Shown here: one piece after another, positions 1 to 12,230 of the stretch
Position numbering within the stretch: position 1 is the first letter of the stretch
How the letters are laid out: each line of letters opens with the position of its first letter
DNA from: Phallusia mammillata
Taxonomy: Eukaryota > Chordata > Ascidiacea > Phlebobranchia > Ascidiidae
NCBI GenBank assembly: GCA_003260075.1
Contig: QLIY01000608.1
Span: forward strand, 1-64,000
DNA: 64,000 nt
Reading direction: 5' to 3'
Notes under the pieces: model-generated
Told to the model about the DNA's origin: nothing
Databases searched by the model: none
What the model saw: the letters and a program-made list of their open reading frames with translations, nothing else
Made by a program: the position numbers and the translations under genes

Positions 1-2356
1 AATGGATGGACTTTATTAGTGCCATAACTTTTAAAAATGTGCTTTTAGTCTCAGGACTCTCAGCAATAGAATAAAAACTTTACGTAAGCATTTATATGCA
101 ACTAAATGTGGTATTTCTACACACCAACAACATGTAAGATTAGACTACATCTAGTTTTGCAAGGCGCATAAAAATCCAAACATCGTTTGTTACATCACAG
201 ACATTACTAAAAGTATCAATGACTTTGTCATTGTTCGCGAATAAATGCATTTGATCTGTTGATTGTGATGCAATAAATGACTAATGCAAGTACCTGAGAT
301 TTTTCAAAATTCCACACGATATTACTTTCTCAAGAAATCACTATTCAAATTAAATAAAATCGCAGTATACCTTTAAGGTCCCGACCAAATCGCTTTACAA
401 AATTATTTCGATTAAAGAATAATTTTTTTGTTAATGTTTGGCACAAAACGTTATTATAAAAATAACAGAGGGGGAAATTTGAACTTGGTGATTTACTTTA
501 ATGGGAAACCGCACCAAAAAGGTTAAGAACCACTGGACTAAACCATTGGGCAATGCATATAAAACTCGCTTCACTAAAACACACACCATGCTATTTGCTA
601 CTGGGCATACTGTAGTCTACTTCCGTCAGCAGTAATCTTCACTTCTTGATAATACAAAGTAGACTATGTATTTCACATTAGTTTCGGTATAGAAATAGCC
701 TAGAGACACCATACGATTACTCACATTTCGAAACAATGCACAATTCCCTGGCTGGTTGATGGATAATGGCTAACTTGACATCGTAGCATGGATTATTTAG
801 GCCCACCATTGAAAGTAAAAGGAAAATGATCACACAAGTTGAATTGTGCTTGGCCTGTGGTGTAATGACCCAAGGAAATGTGCTCACACGGCAACTCTAT
901 TCGTTATGAAAACTTCTTACTGGGTTATTACTCATTCATAACTGATTGTATTGTAAACAACATGCAAAATAACAAAAAAAGCAGTCAGCGATGAAAAAAT
1001 GTCGTTATTTTTCATAAGCCAAGGATTGAGTAAAAAAGTAATGTACGGTCGACTAAACATGCATTTAATACGCATATTTACGGCCATCGCAGCAGGCAGT
1101 ACGGCGGCAGGTTTTGCACCCCATGCATGATTTGCAAACGCGTCCTATTTTCCAAAGAGCGGTTTATGCAAGACTTAGGCTGAAAATTTAACAAATTTGA
1201 GTATGGCTATTGTTGATCGTGTTTTTTATTTTTTTCATTTTGAAGATTCCGATTTAAAAATCTCAATCAACAAAAAATTGTCTTTGATCCGTATCTTCTG
1301 GAATCTGGATAATTCAAAATCGTAAACAGAATTAGCTCAGAATTTATTCGGGATTGCATTTAGAATATTTTACTATTTTTTTTAAGTTAAAGGACTAGCA
1401 ACATCATTCCATTTAGTTAAAATTGAGTCAGTTCCATTTTATTAGTTATCAAAGCGCAAACGTAGTGTTTTAAAAAATCATGTCAAAAAAAATTTGAACT
1501 GACAAGATATTGCGTTTAATGAATCGCAAAGCTATCTCATGTGTTTTTGGATTGCTCCAGCAACAATTCTGTATTCTGTATTTATATATGTATGGCAGTG
1601 GTTCCCTAACTGTGGTAGGGGTTGGCCAACTATCTTAAAACTGTTTAAGTCCTAAATTGACCTAAAGCTAAGCTGTTAAACTTCTAAAATATGACTCGTG
1701 CACTATTGTGCCACAATTTTGTTTTTGTCAAACACACTTTGACTTTGACGTAACAATTAATTTCCAGCGTGGTACCAGTCCTGTTCTAAGTTTCCTTTTT
1801 TCAGTCTATATTTTTAAAATGTTTGCATATAAATGATACGAGAACACGTTACGAAACCGAACAAAATTCTATGTGAGCAAAAAAGATAAGCAATCACTGA
1901 TTTCAAGTTTGGAATCGAAATTTTCCAAGCAAGTCGTTTATTTTTCGCGAATTGTGTGGTCACTGCTTGCGAACATAAAAACACAACAGATACTCGAATG
2001 AAAATAATGAATATGGTTTATCTTACAATTTATTAGTTTGAAAGCTTTTGACTATTTGCTAGTTTAAAAAACTGCTAGTTTATTTGCTAGCTTAAAAAAC
2101 AGATGTTGGCCAAATATACATTGTGTGTTTACCATGTTGCTTCACAAAAACTCGGCTGAAAATTGCTTTGATTACATATGTGTTAGAAGTTAGAACACAT
2201 TATTAGAATTAGTGTTGTGGAATGTTTTTTATGCCTCTTAGATTTTTCTGTGATATATTTGCATTTAGTACAAACTGCAAATCATCCTACCGACACCAGA
2301 GTTTCAACCCAGGAAAAGCATAATATTTTAAATTTTTATTCCACAACTGCAGCACT
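1..2356. other. Intergenic, no gene seen
   Basis: I see no convincing coding exon here on either strand. The sequence is AT-rich with short chance ORFs. It carries the 3' end of a hAT-like element ending at about 535 (GGTTAAGAACCACTG) and the 5' end of another starting at 1596 (CAGTGGTTCCC). Neither could be paired with its other end. Confidence 0.5.
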
Positions 2357-4354
2357 ATGCCGAAAAACAAAGGTTTGTGCAACAAATTTTGTTAAATATT
2401 TTAACACAACAGGTAGTAAATATTTGTTAAATATTGTAAGGCAACAATAAGTATTGAATATTATTTTATGTGGTGTTTTTTTAATAATTTCTCTAATGTG
2501 TTAGTTTGTTTCAAGGAAAGGGAGGTAAAAACCGAAGACGTGGAAAGAATGAGAACGATCGTGAAAAAAGGGAACTTGTTTTTAAAGAAGATGGACAAGA
2601 ATATGCACAGGTTTGTAGTTTACTCATCCATATCATCAGTTTTGTCAATGCAAATGAACAAAAGGAAGAACATTTTTATTTTTAAAAAATGAAACCTGTT
2701 GTTTGTGTTTTATTAAAAACCAGTTTTCTCATCAGGATTTTTAAGTAGGTTTTTGTCTGAAATAATAGCAATAAAAGAAACATTTAAAGAGCTTTAAAAG
2801 TAATTTAATTACTATGTGAATTTTCACAATGTCAGAAAAATTCTTATGGCAACCCAAAAGAGGGAATGCTTCATACTTGAAGACATATTATAATTTTAAT
2901 TGATCTCATATCATGAAATTGTGATTGATGTTTTATATACTACTATATGTGTACCAAGCAGTGATTGTTTATTCCTTATTACTTAAAAAGATTTAGCCAA
3001 CAAAAACACACATATATTAACTTTGACTTTCTTTGTAGGTTATCAAAATGCTTGGAAATGGAAGACTTGAAGCGTTATGTTTCGATGGGCAAAAGAGGTT
3101 ATGCCACATACGAGGGAAACTTCGGAAAAAAGTGATATAATTTTGTACTGAAAATGATTCTTATTTTTTATCTCCTACTATTATTAAGGTTTGGATAAAT
3201 CAATCAGATATTATACTGATTGGACTGAGAGACTACCAAGATCACAAGGCAGATGTCATCATGAAATATACAGCTGATGAAGCAAGAAATTTAAAGTTGT
3301 ATGGTGAACTGCCCGATAGTGGTAAGCTTATGTTGTTTTTACATATGTATTTTTTTGGTTGGAAAAAAGACTGAAAGTATGTAGGTTAGTACAGGGCTTC
3401 TCAAACTGTGGGTCGCGACCCCAATTGGGGTCGCGTAATATTATTTTGGGGTTGCGAAACATTATGAGTTATTATGTCAGTCACAATAAATGGTATACAT
3501 GCATACATTTATTGTTTAAACATCATTCCTGTATTCAAACAGCTCTAAACACATTTTGTAGAACTTAAAAGAGTATTACCAGCCTAGTAGCCATACGCGT
3601 CAGACTTTTTTATACCTTTTGTGTGCAAACAATGCGAAAAAGCAGATACCACAAGCGTCACAATATAGATTATGACGTCATAAAAACTAAAAAGACTGTT
3701 AATCTGTGTATCAAGTTAGAAATTAATGTATGCTTTTTAGGCGCCATGATGGTATATATATGTATAAAATAAGTATTTCTTTACATCATACCCATCAAGG
3801 GGTCGTGTAGAAATTTCTGTTTTGAAATGGGGTCGCAGAGCACGAAAGTTTTAGTAGCCCTGGGTTAGTACAATGTAAGTAGAAAGTGTCAATGTGGCCA
3901 CATGGTTACATGCAATCAACAATCTTTGGTGTAGTTAGGTAATACTTAAGTGAATATGACAGTTCTTTTTTTCTTGCATTTGTAATGCCTGTTATGATTT
4001 CTTAATTAAATGTAAAGCTTTTGATTCACAAATGTATGTTGTTTTTTCTCTTTAGCCAAGATCAATGATACCTTTGCACAAGACGATGAGAATGACATCA
4101 CTTTCGATGATGTCAGTGGCACTGCTCCTGTGCAGCAAAATGCTGACGACATAAGTGAGAGCGATGAATCAGATCTGGAAGATAGTTCAGAGGAAGAAGA
4201 CTTTACGTATGATAAGAGCGGAAACTCACATTTGGAAAAGAAAGCTGTTAAAGGGAAAGTTGGAATTGATATTGATGATGTAAGTAATGCTTTAGTGGGT
4301 AGGGCTCCTGAGCTTTTCACAGTGGGTCATGTTGCTAGGTTTGTAAAAGCTTGA
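2357..4354 (+). CDS. EIF1A: Eukaryotic translation initiation factor 1A (eIF1A)
   Basis: eIF1A binds the ribosomal A site, promotes scanning and start-codon selection, and acts in the cytoplasmic 43S complex. I assemble five exons: 2357-2372, 2516-2610, 3039-3131, 3189-3321 and 4056 onward, all with GT-AG borders and continuous frame. The protein starts [19 protein letters not shown], the conserved basic N-tail. The OB-fold follows ([20 protein letters not shown], then [14 protein letters not shown] and [17 protein letters not shown]), then the helical part ([13 protein letters not shown]) and an acidic C-tail. The tail is longer than in vertebrates and rich in Asp, Glu and Ser. A strong donor (GTAAGT at 4280) lies exactly after the IDIDD sequence, so the CDS may splice there to an unseen last exon; read through, it stops at 4354. 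The start lies 4 nt after a CTGCAG acceptor-like site. A hAT-like element sits in intron 4. Confidence 0.93.
3392..3862. mobile_element. hAT-like non-autonomous element in EIF1A intron 4
   Basis: The element begins CAGGGCTTCTCAAACT and ends AGTAGCCCTG, giving imperfect terminal inverted repeats (CAGGGCTTCT against CAGGGCTACT). It is flanked by an exact 8-bp duplication GGTTAGTA at 3384-3391 and 3863-3870. An 8-bp target duplication is typical of hAT transposons. No transposase reading frame is visible, so it would need an enzyme supplied in trans. GGGGTCGCG motifs occur near both ends. Confidence 0.85.
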
Positions 4355-5740
4355 AAGGCCAGGTTTTGTAGGCAATGCATCTAGGTGATGTTAAAAAATA
4401 TATAAAATAAAAAATTAATAACAAAAGTTTACAAAAGTAGGCCTGCTCTCTAAAAACTTGCTAAATTGTGAAAAAAAGGTTTTTTAAATGTTTTTTGGCT
4501 TGTCCATGCTTTTAAGTTTAGTTACTTTTTCAATCACTTTATATATGTTTTAATCCCCTATCTTCCTAAAGCTTCATTCTAAATTCACATACAGCAATGT
4601 ACACACATACAGCAATTTACATACAGCAAATGTAAAAATAGCTAACCAGTGTTCTTTTACAGATATAGCACATGCTATTTATTGCGGAGCTGTACAAAGT
4701 GCTTCAGAAAAATGAAACTTGTCATTTCTTGTGTCTTTTCCATTCAATTTTGATGTGGCTTGCTTGGTTGCAAACTGAACATACCGTTTTATTTCTAACT
4801 AATTTGTAAAGTGCCCTTCAACACTGTAATTGTGCTGGCATAGGTTCTTAGTAAACTTGCAGTTATAGTCGTCATAATTAACATAAGTTAACTGACATTT
4901 TTGTCACGAAAAATGATACCAAAAATCAAACTTTAACTGCGTGTAAATAAGGGAAAATGTGGTGAAGTTTTTTGTCATTGGTTGTTTTGGAACACTTGTG
5001 GTAAAATGTATCTGTTTTCTACTGGATTTGGTATGTTAAGTCACAGTGTTGTGTTAAAGTATTGCTGTACGAAAACGGTTCAAAAGATTGTTTTTTGAAA
5101 ATATCCATGAAGGACAAAATGGTTGGGCATGTACTTAACATGAAGGTTAGCACTCGACTGGGCTGTCTGGTAACAGAAATGTAAGAAATCTGACTAGCAT
5201 TTTTAGAAAAAGCTATATATTTTGGAAAGTGTGAAAGTTTACAGATGCTTGCGTGAAAATCGTAATTGGCTTGCACATATTTCTCTGTTCTTGATACTTT
5301 TTCAGCAAGCACAAAATACAAGTTTTCTTTGCAGTTTAAATATCAGTAATTAAAAAAAACACAAGTAACTTACCCATACTATACCTTGCAAGGTTACTTC
5401 GCTGTAAATTAAAATACAAAGGGGGGGGGGCCAGTAATTAAAAAAAAAACACAAGTAACTTTCCCATACTATACCTTGCAAGGTTACTTCGCTGTAAATT
5501 AAAATACAAAACAAAATTGTCTTGGCACATACTATACCCTCCTGGTCGTAACGAGGAAAATATCATCCTTAAAGGTTATGATGTATTCCAGTTCGTATGT
5601 TAAAATTTACCTCTGAAAAAACTTTTTACTCCGTTCAATTGGTTTTAGTTATAGTTTTGCGCGGGTAAATGATTTTGGTCAACAGCTTATGCTAATGTAT
5701 TTAGTAAACAGTTGTTTGGCAAAGACGTTGTGTAAACCAA

Positions 5741-5802
5741 GATGACCGAATGGTTAGCGCAACCGCCTTGTATTTACAAGGTTTTTGGTTGTAATCATCA
5801 CC
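5741..5802 (+). pseudogene. tRNA-like fragment, perhaps from a tRNA-derived SINE
   Basis: An A-box-like TGGTTAGCGCAACCG is followed by a 5-bp anticodon-stem-like hairpin (CCTTG, six-base loop, CAAGG) and a degenerate B box (GGTTGTAATC where GGTTCGAATC is expected). The 5' end GATGA can pair with TCATC at the 3' end. It is about 62 nt long, too short for a full tRNA, and the loop has six bases instead of seven, so a functional tRNA is unlikely. Confidence 0.35.
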
Positions 5803-6257
5803 TGTGCGTGTCCTTTACAGGCATCGCTCCAACTAGTGGCGTAGGCAGCCAAAACTTTTGGAAGGGGCCAAATAATTTGTTGTCTGATGCAACTTTTTGC
5901 TAATGCTCGGCGTGCTTTTACCAAACACGTGACTTGCCAAACTGTGGTTCGACTGGACAGCCAACCGCTTTATTGATTTATTCCATGTCTGCATAAATGA
6001 AAAAGCATGAATTTCGTCTTACAACTTGGTGACAAAAGCCATTTTTGGTAATTTATATATTCCTGTGATAGTTGAGAGACGAAACCACAATAATGAGGGA
6101 CGAAACTACACTAAATTTAAGTTTATCAATGTACAACTTTGGGGGGGGGGGATTTGAATGATCCTGCAATTAAGAGGCAGGACATATTCTGAGTACAACG
6201 CATTCAGGCGTTGCCCACCGAGGACAAAAATGAAACAATACGCTATTTGTCATCAAT

Positions 6258-6690
6258 TTTATTTAATGCTCAAATGAGACTGAACGTTTAGTATACCAAA
6301 AGAAGAAACATAGGAGATAGACTTACAAAACGCTAACGTTTGTACACAACAAATCAGCAATGCATATGTTTCAGAGTTGACAGCCATTTTATTAATATAC
6401 CGAACCCCAAAGCGCGGCCCTGCTTACAAGTTGTAAGTTACAACTTTAGTAACTTAAGGGGGGGGGGTTTATTTAATGCTCAAATGAGACTGAACGTTTA
6501 GTTTACCAAAAGAAGAAACATGAGAGATACACTTACAAAACGCTAACGTTTGTACACAAGAAATCAGCAATGCATATGTTTCAGAGTTGACAGCCATTTT
6601 ATTAGTATACCGAACCCCAAAGCTGACCAGACAAGCGCGGCCCTGCTTACAAGTTGTAAGTTACAACTTTAGTAACTTAACTATAATAAA
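6258..6690. repeat. Local duplication around a 10-base poly-G
   Basis: About 200 bp is present twice, separated by the G run at 6458-6467. The right copy has substitutions and a 12-bp insertion (CTGACCAGACAA) relative to the left. This is the common local pattern of this window: copy, G run, diverged copy. I read it as two haplotypes joined by the assembly. Confidence 0.6.
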
Positions 6691-6761
6691 TGAGTTTACG
6701 AGGATCTAAACCAGTGGTTCCCAACCTATGGGTCGCGACCCAAAGTGGGGTCGCCTGACCN

Positions 6762-7016
6762 AATTGTGCTGGTTCCCAACCATTTTATTCCATGACCCAA
6801 ATGTTTAATTGAAATTGGTTCCAGACTCATTACATGTTGCCAACTTTAAAAACTAATTAGAATTGTTTGCTGACAATTGATTTTGACAGCCCTTTTTATT
6901 ACATATTAATATATGTTCGGTTTGCTCTGTGACCCAATATAGTAGTTCAGGAGGCTCTGGTCCATACTTTAGCAACTACTAGTACTGCATGACAAAACAC
7001 CAGGATACACAAACAG
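6762..7016. repeat. Displaced copy of METTL14 intron 7 sequence
   Basis: The stretch from the single N at 6761 to the poly-G at 7017 is a near-identical copy of 7866-8120, which lies in the intron between METTL14 exons 7 and 8. It sits on the far side of the last visible METTL14 exon, where it makes no sense in the gene. An assembly join is the simplest explanation. Confidence 0.7.
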
Positions 7017-7025
7017 GGGGGGGGG

Positions 7026-10000
7026 TTCTTGGTGTGTTATCGTTCATACGAGACTGGCTTGACCCTCGTCCCTTTCCTCCACGTCCAGCGGAGTTTACAT
7101 GCCCACCTCTGTCGTTTTTCTTGTCCCGTGGTGGTGGTGTCTTTGGTCTCAGTCGCTCGATTTCTTCAGTGCAACCTGTGGAAACATCACATTTTGCAAA
7201 GTTAACATAAGAAATAACAAATATCGTGAGACTTTACATATGCAATGGGGGGGGGGTATCACACTTAAGTTAACATAAGAAATAACAAATATCGTGAGAC
7301 TTTACATATGCAATTCATGTAGAATGTACGGGATTCGGCCTGTTTAGGAAGTCAAACTATATATTTGCCAAAAAGCATTAATCATTTTCTAAACATATGT
7401 ACAGATGTCCCATATGTCAAGAAAGCTCCTTTAATGGTCAGCACATAATCATAAAACTATATATTTTTTTGTAATTTTCATGGTGGAATTTAATTCAAGT
7501 CAGTGTACTCTTGGTTGAAACATACCTGTAAGGTGGGCATTTGGGGGGGGGGGGGTGTACAGATGTCCCATATGTCAAGAAAACTCCTTTAATGGTCAGC
7601 ACATAATCATAAAACTATCTATTTTTTTGTAATTTTCATGGTGGAATTTAATTAAAGTCAGTGTACTCTTGGTTGAAACATACCTGTAAGGTGGGCATTT
7701 GGATTATCTTCAGCGGGTCGAAAATGATTAGCAAATGTCTCTCGGTCAAAATTACTATTCATAAGATCTGGACCTATGGTAAGCCAGCCTGGCCTAATTG
7801 TTGTGGAGCTAAAAAGAAAGTGAAAAAAATTAATTCTCAGTATTCAGGTTTCAATTACACCCAAATAAATTGTGCTGGTTCCCAACCATTTTATTCCATG
7901 ACCCAAATGTTTAATTGAAATTGGTTCCAGACTCATTACATGTTGCCAACTTTAAAAACTAATTAGAATTGTTTGCTGACAATTGATTTTGACTGCCCTT
8001 TTTATTACATTTTAATATATGTTCGGTTAGCTCTGTGACCCAATATAGTAGTTCAGGAGGCTCTGGTCCATAGTTTAGCAACTACTAGTACTGCATGACA
8101 AAACACCAGGATACACAAACAGTAAAGACTGAGTAATAAATATAACAAAACAATGTAAAAATAATTATAGAATTAACAAGATTTTCCCAAATATAAATTA
8201 AGCTGCTAGCAATAAAAAATATAGATTTTTTTTGCACCACAGTGTAAGAAAATTTACATGTAACCACAAACATTTGGCCACAGTGTTTATTAAAATTAAC
8301 TAGCTCTCATTTGGCTGTTACAGAAATCTTTTGCTAGTGACCATTTGTACAGATGGGAAATAGATTAATGATTCAAAGTGTATTTCAAAGCTTATATACT
8401 TGTGGAGCTTAAAATGTTCTACCCTCTTACACTGGTGCCAACTCTCAACCATACGTTTTTTTAATGTAGTTTAAAGATAAAATGTTATTGTCATACTTTC
8501 CAAACAAGTGTAACCGCCTTCTTCCAAGGCAAAAGTGTTCTGCAATGTGAAATATTTCCTCAGGCTTTTCAGTGCTACCAGATTCTTTTTCCTCTTCAAT
8601 AATAAGATCTTTATAAAACATTATACTATGTTACACATACTGTAGATTATAAATTGTAAATTGTGTTTATTAAATATTTTACAGGAAAAACACTTTTTTG
8701 GGGACAGAGAAGACTTTTTGTGCTGGGTGTAGGAAATTTGGTTTGAAATTTTATATTTTTTGATACATTTTTTAATAGAACTCACTCTGTTACATAGGTA
8801 AATACTGTAGTTTCAAAAAAACATAACCGAATTTTTTGCAATCAAAATTTCATACGTAATAAATAATTGTAACGGTAAAATGCTATTACCGATGTCAACG
8901 TTGGCATGAATAAAATCTCCATCAGTACTTCGCCTTACTGTTCCTTTAATTCCCATCAAGCAATGTTCCTAAACAGTCAGTAAAATTAGGCAAAATATAC
9001 TTTTTATTTATATTTTTGGACAGTTCTCATATATCCTAAAAAATTTCTAGTTGTTTACAAAAAAATAACCTAAACTTTTTTGTTTGGTAAAATTGGTTTT
9101 AAAATGCGTTAAAATCTTTCTACATTTATCCACACTTTACTACCGTGACATATTTACTATTAAGATATTAAACTTTAGTACAGGGGCGGGCAACATACGG
9201 CCCGAGGGATTTTGAGCGGCCCGCAGACAGTTTCAGGTCTTACACGATAATGTGGCCCGCGGCCACAGTCTGCCGCAATCCCCCACTACTTCCCTACTGC
9301 GTCAAATTATAGTTGTAACGGACAGTAACGCTCCGCAATAGTAAAGAACTTTCCCGTCGTTATTACCATTGCACCATAGGTCCATTGTTACGACATAACT
9401 GCCAACCATGTGTGTGGCCTGCTTGCAGGGTTTCCTTTGTTTCCACACGTGTAGCCTATAGTTAGTGTTTCAGCAGTATCTAAGTCTGTGGTGTACGCAT
9501 TAAATTTGCTGTGGTGAATAATTTTATGTTATATCAGTTAGATTGTTTGGACTGTATTGTAATTGCGACGTTCTTGATTGTATTTAGTTTAGGTGGTCAA
9601 AAATCCGTTTTAAATCACTGGATAAATACGCGATTAATGTATCGATTCAGGAATCCGGCCCGCCAAGTACTTCATTTTCCCATATCAGGCCCGCCGACTG
9701 GAGAAGTTGCCCACCCCTGCTTTAGTAGGAATTTTGGTCAAATGCAACTTATTCTGATTGTACAACCTTACCTTTGTTCTGACAAACAATGATTCATCAA
9801 TCAATGGCTTAGTTTTTTGTTTTAAATTGGTTTTGATCCAGCAGATGTCTTCACAGCGACGAAAACCCCATTTCTTTAAACACATTCTGCCTTGATCCAG
9901 ACCATCAGAGGAACCACACCACAGAAATACAAAAGATCGCTGAGCTGCTACAGCATCAATTTCTAAGTTTTTCACCTATAAAACATTAAATCATGTGAAA

Positions 10001-10321
10001 TTAACAAAAAAATCTTTATTAAACAAAGACAAAAGTTTTTTTTTTGCATTTTAACCAGAAGCAATAATGGACAGATAGAACTAACATGTTTATCATTAAT
10101 TAGCATACATTACTTTTTATACCATTGCAAAACATATTGAAACTTTGGGTAAACATGTTGATACATGTTTGTTTAATACTAGGCATTCACTCATTACATA
10201 CACTATAAAAAAAATCCTATACTATATCTAACACTTTTTTTAACCTAATGTTGAATGGACAAAAACTGTCTTTATTTTTTTTACCTCATCCCATGAAGTT
10301 TCCTGTCCAGTCAAAGGAAGC

Positions 10322-10397
<76 letters not shown>

Positions 10398-11736
10398 TGG
10401 TTCTAAAGACCCAGATAGTTGAATAACAACAGAACAGTACATAAAGCATACAGCAAAAAAAACTTTACCCCAATTCATGCAGGTTGTACGATTTCAAATC
10501 ACACTTTAGATAAGTTGGAGGGGTATTTGTTCTTCGAATGACCTCATCTTTTAAACGAATCAAGTCCTTTAACTTGGGATATTCACCAAATCTTTCAGCT
10601 AACCCAACATCTCGAATAAAGTTCTGGGGCCTTTGTCCAGTGTCTACATAATTCTGGCAGTAGTCATTGTGTGGGTTCAAACTTTGTGTCCCTTTCAAAA
10701 AGGTACTGGAATCCTTGTACACTTTAGTCTCCTGATTTTCAACAGAATCTTGCTGCGAATATTATTTAAAAAAAAAAGTTTAATACTGACTGTTTTTGTA
10801 CATTTGTATCTATCCAATTAAAAAAGGAACAGACTGCATTTACAAATACAAAAGTTACAGTTATACTTATAAAAGAGTAAGTATGTTGTTCTTTTACCTA
10901 CGCAAAGCACAAATAATTTCACATTGCTATGAAGTATGAATGCTACCTATATAGATAATATTGTACATTATTCAAAAAATTCAGAAAGACACTGTTCAGC
11001 CGCATCAGCTCTGTGTATGTCAAGGTTATAGCAAGGTGACATAAACTAATTTAACATGAATCTATCAAAATTGAGGTTTGTTAGAAATAGTTAAACACTA
11101 ACAGAAGCTTCAGTTTTTTTTTACCATATTGAAAATCAAACATAGCAGTATTATTACTGCCTTTTAAAAAGTCAGGTCACAACTTATAACATTTACCAAA
11201 TTTAAGTCCATAAACAAATCATCCAATATTTCAAGTGACAAAATCACCTTAGTTGTGGAAAAACTGTCAAGTTTGGCTGATTTTGATGAAGATGCACTGC
11301 TAGACTTTTCACCCTCCCTCTTTGATCTTCCGACCAACTTTTTCTCTGCTTCACGAGCTTCAAACTCTTCTTTACTTGACAAAGCTAAACCAAGTTTATC
11401 AGCACTTCCAACACCAAGCTAAAAGCAAAATACAGAATCACAACTTTTGGCAACATGTTAATGTTAGGACGTTGAACCGTCAGGAAAAAACTACAATTGC
11501 TAGAAGAGCTCTATAAACTTAATGTTCATGTTTTAAATGTAATTTTGTGTATATGTATTATTTGTTTAAATTACAAATTAGAATGTTTTGGTATATAATG
11601 TAACGTTAAAGAATTTGTAATGAGGAGTAAAATAAGTTAAATAACTAGTGCCAACTTGAAAATCAGTTACCTGTTGTGCAAGTAGGTCCCGTCGCTTTTT
11701 TTGCTTTTCTCGCATTCGCTTTAGACGTTCCTCCAT
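7026..11736 (-). CDS. METTL14: METTL14, m6A methyltransferase complex subunit (assembly-damaged)
   Basis: METTL14 pairs with METTL3 in the nucleus and positions RNA for N6-adenosine methylation. Exons on the minus strand are 11671-11736 ([20 protein letters not shown]), 11248-11418, 10469-10752 ([33 protein letters not shown]), a remnant at 10285-10323 (TGQETSWDE), 9772-9975 ([21 protein letters not shown]), 8890-8968 ([21 protein letters not shown]), 8497-8608 ([20 protein letters not shown]), 7684-7808 ([11 protein letters not shown]) and 7026-7175 ([18 protein letters not shown] and the start of an Arg/Gly tail). Order and motifs match the human protein throughout. The segment that should carry the EPPLEEY motif is missing and replaced by G residues at 10324-10394. 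The true C-terminus is also cut by poly-G at 7017-7025, so neither the stop nor the RGG tail can be given. The gene is divergent to BMS1. Confidence 0.93.
9181..9719. mobile_element. hAT-like non-autonomous element in METTL14 intron
   Basis: The element begins CAGGGGCGGGCAACATACGG and ends GAAGTTGCCCACCCCTG, with matching terminal inverted repeats. Its target duplication CTTTAGTA is exact, at 9173-9180 and 9720-9727. Subterminal GGCCCGC motifs recur on both sides. It carries no transposase. A truncated relative (CAGAGGCGTGCAACATACGG) starts at 52527. Confidence 0.85.
10324..10394. repeat. 71-base poly-G replacing part of a METTL14 exon
   Basis: The G run lies where METTL14 exon 4 should continue upstream of TGQETSWDE. 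Neither strand beyond the run encodes the missing residues. The run therefore stands in for lost coding sequence and is not an ordinary intronic homopolymer. Confidence 0.7.
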
Positions 11737-12230
11737 TATAAAACAAATATGCTTGCTTTCTTCTCTATGGATGTTATTGTTTTACCAAATTCAAACTATT
11801 TAGTATTTATTCCAATTTCCAAATTTTCACAAACAAAATGTTGCATACAGAAAACTACCCAGCGGTAAAATCCCACAATCGTTACTACTGAAATCAGCTA
11901 AAATCATACAGATAAAAATTACAAGCAAAATTTATGCACCGCAAATTAAATTAAATGGAAATGGTTGTTATTATTAAAAAAAGTCAAGGACTTATAGTAT
12001 TTCTTAGTTTTATGCTTTCAATTTAATTAAATGGGCAAAATGTCACAAGTTTTTTTTGTGTAAACTTCTTCAGTTGTTTTCAGCACTCTGCACGTGTTGT
12101 GTTATTTTGTGACGTCACAGTGAAACGACCCATGCAATCTGACAGAAAAATACTAGAAATCTGAATAAAAACCAATCGTTTTTGCAAGTATGATCAAGTC
12201 GGTAGGGTAAAAGCTGCAACTGGTGTAACA
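11737..12230. promoter_or_regulatory. Shared upstream region of METTL14 and BMS1
   Basis: The two start codons face away from each other across 494 bp. The stretch contains an E-box CACGTG at 12091-12096 and a palindromic CRE TGACGTCA at 12110-12117, 14 bp apart. Both motifs are common in promoters of growth and ribosome genes. No TATA box is obvious. Promoter function is inferred from position and motifs only. Confidence 0.5.

Larger units (their letters stand above)
4355..7025. other. Intergenic, repeats and assembly duplications
   Basis: No gene is supported. The stretch holds two poly-G-separated local duplications: about 5346-5420 against 5433-5508, and about 6258-6457 against 6468-6680. 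It also contains a tRNA-like fragment near 5741, the first 48 bases of a hAT-like element at 6713-6760 cut off by a single N at 6761, and a displaced copy (6762-7016) of METTL14 intron sequence. Confidence 0.55.

Noticed and set aside
4006..4320. 104-codon minus-strand ORF opposite EIF1A
   Set aside because: It is the antisense shadow of eIF1A exon 5, whose acidic codons read as Ser/Leu on the other strand.
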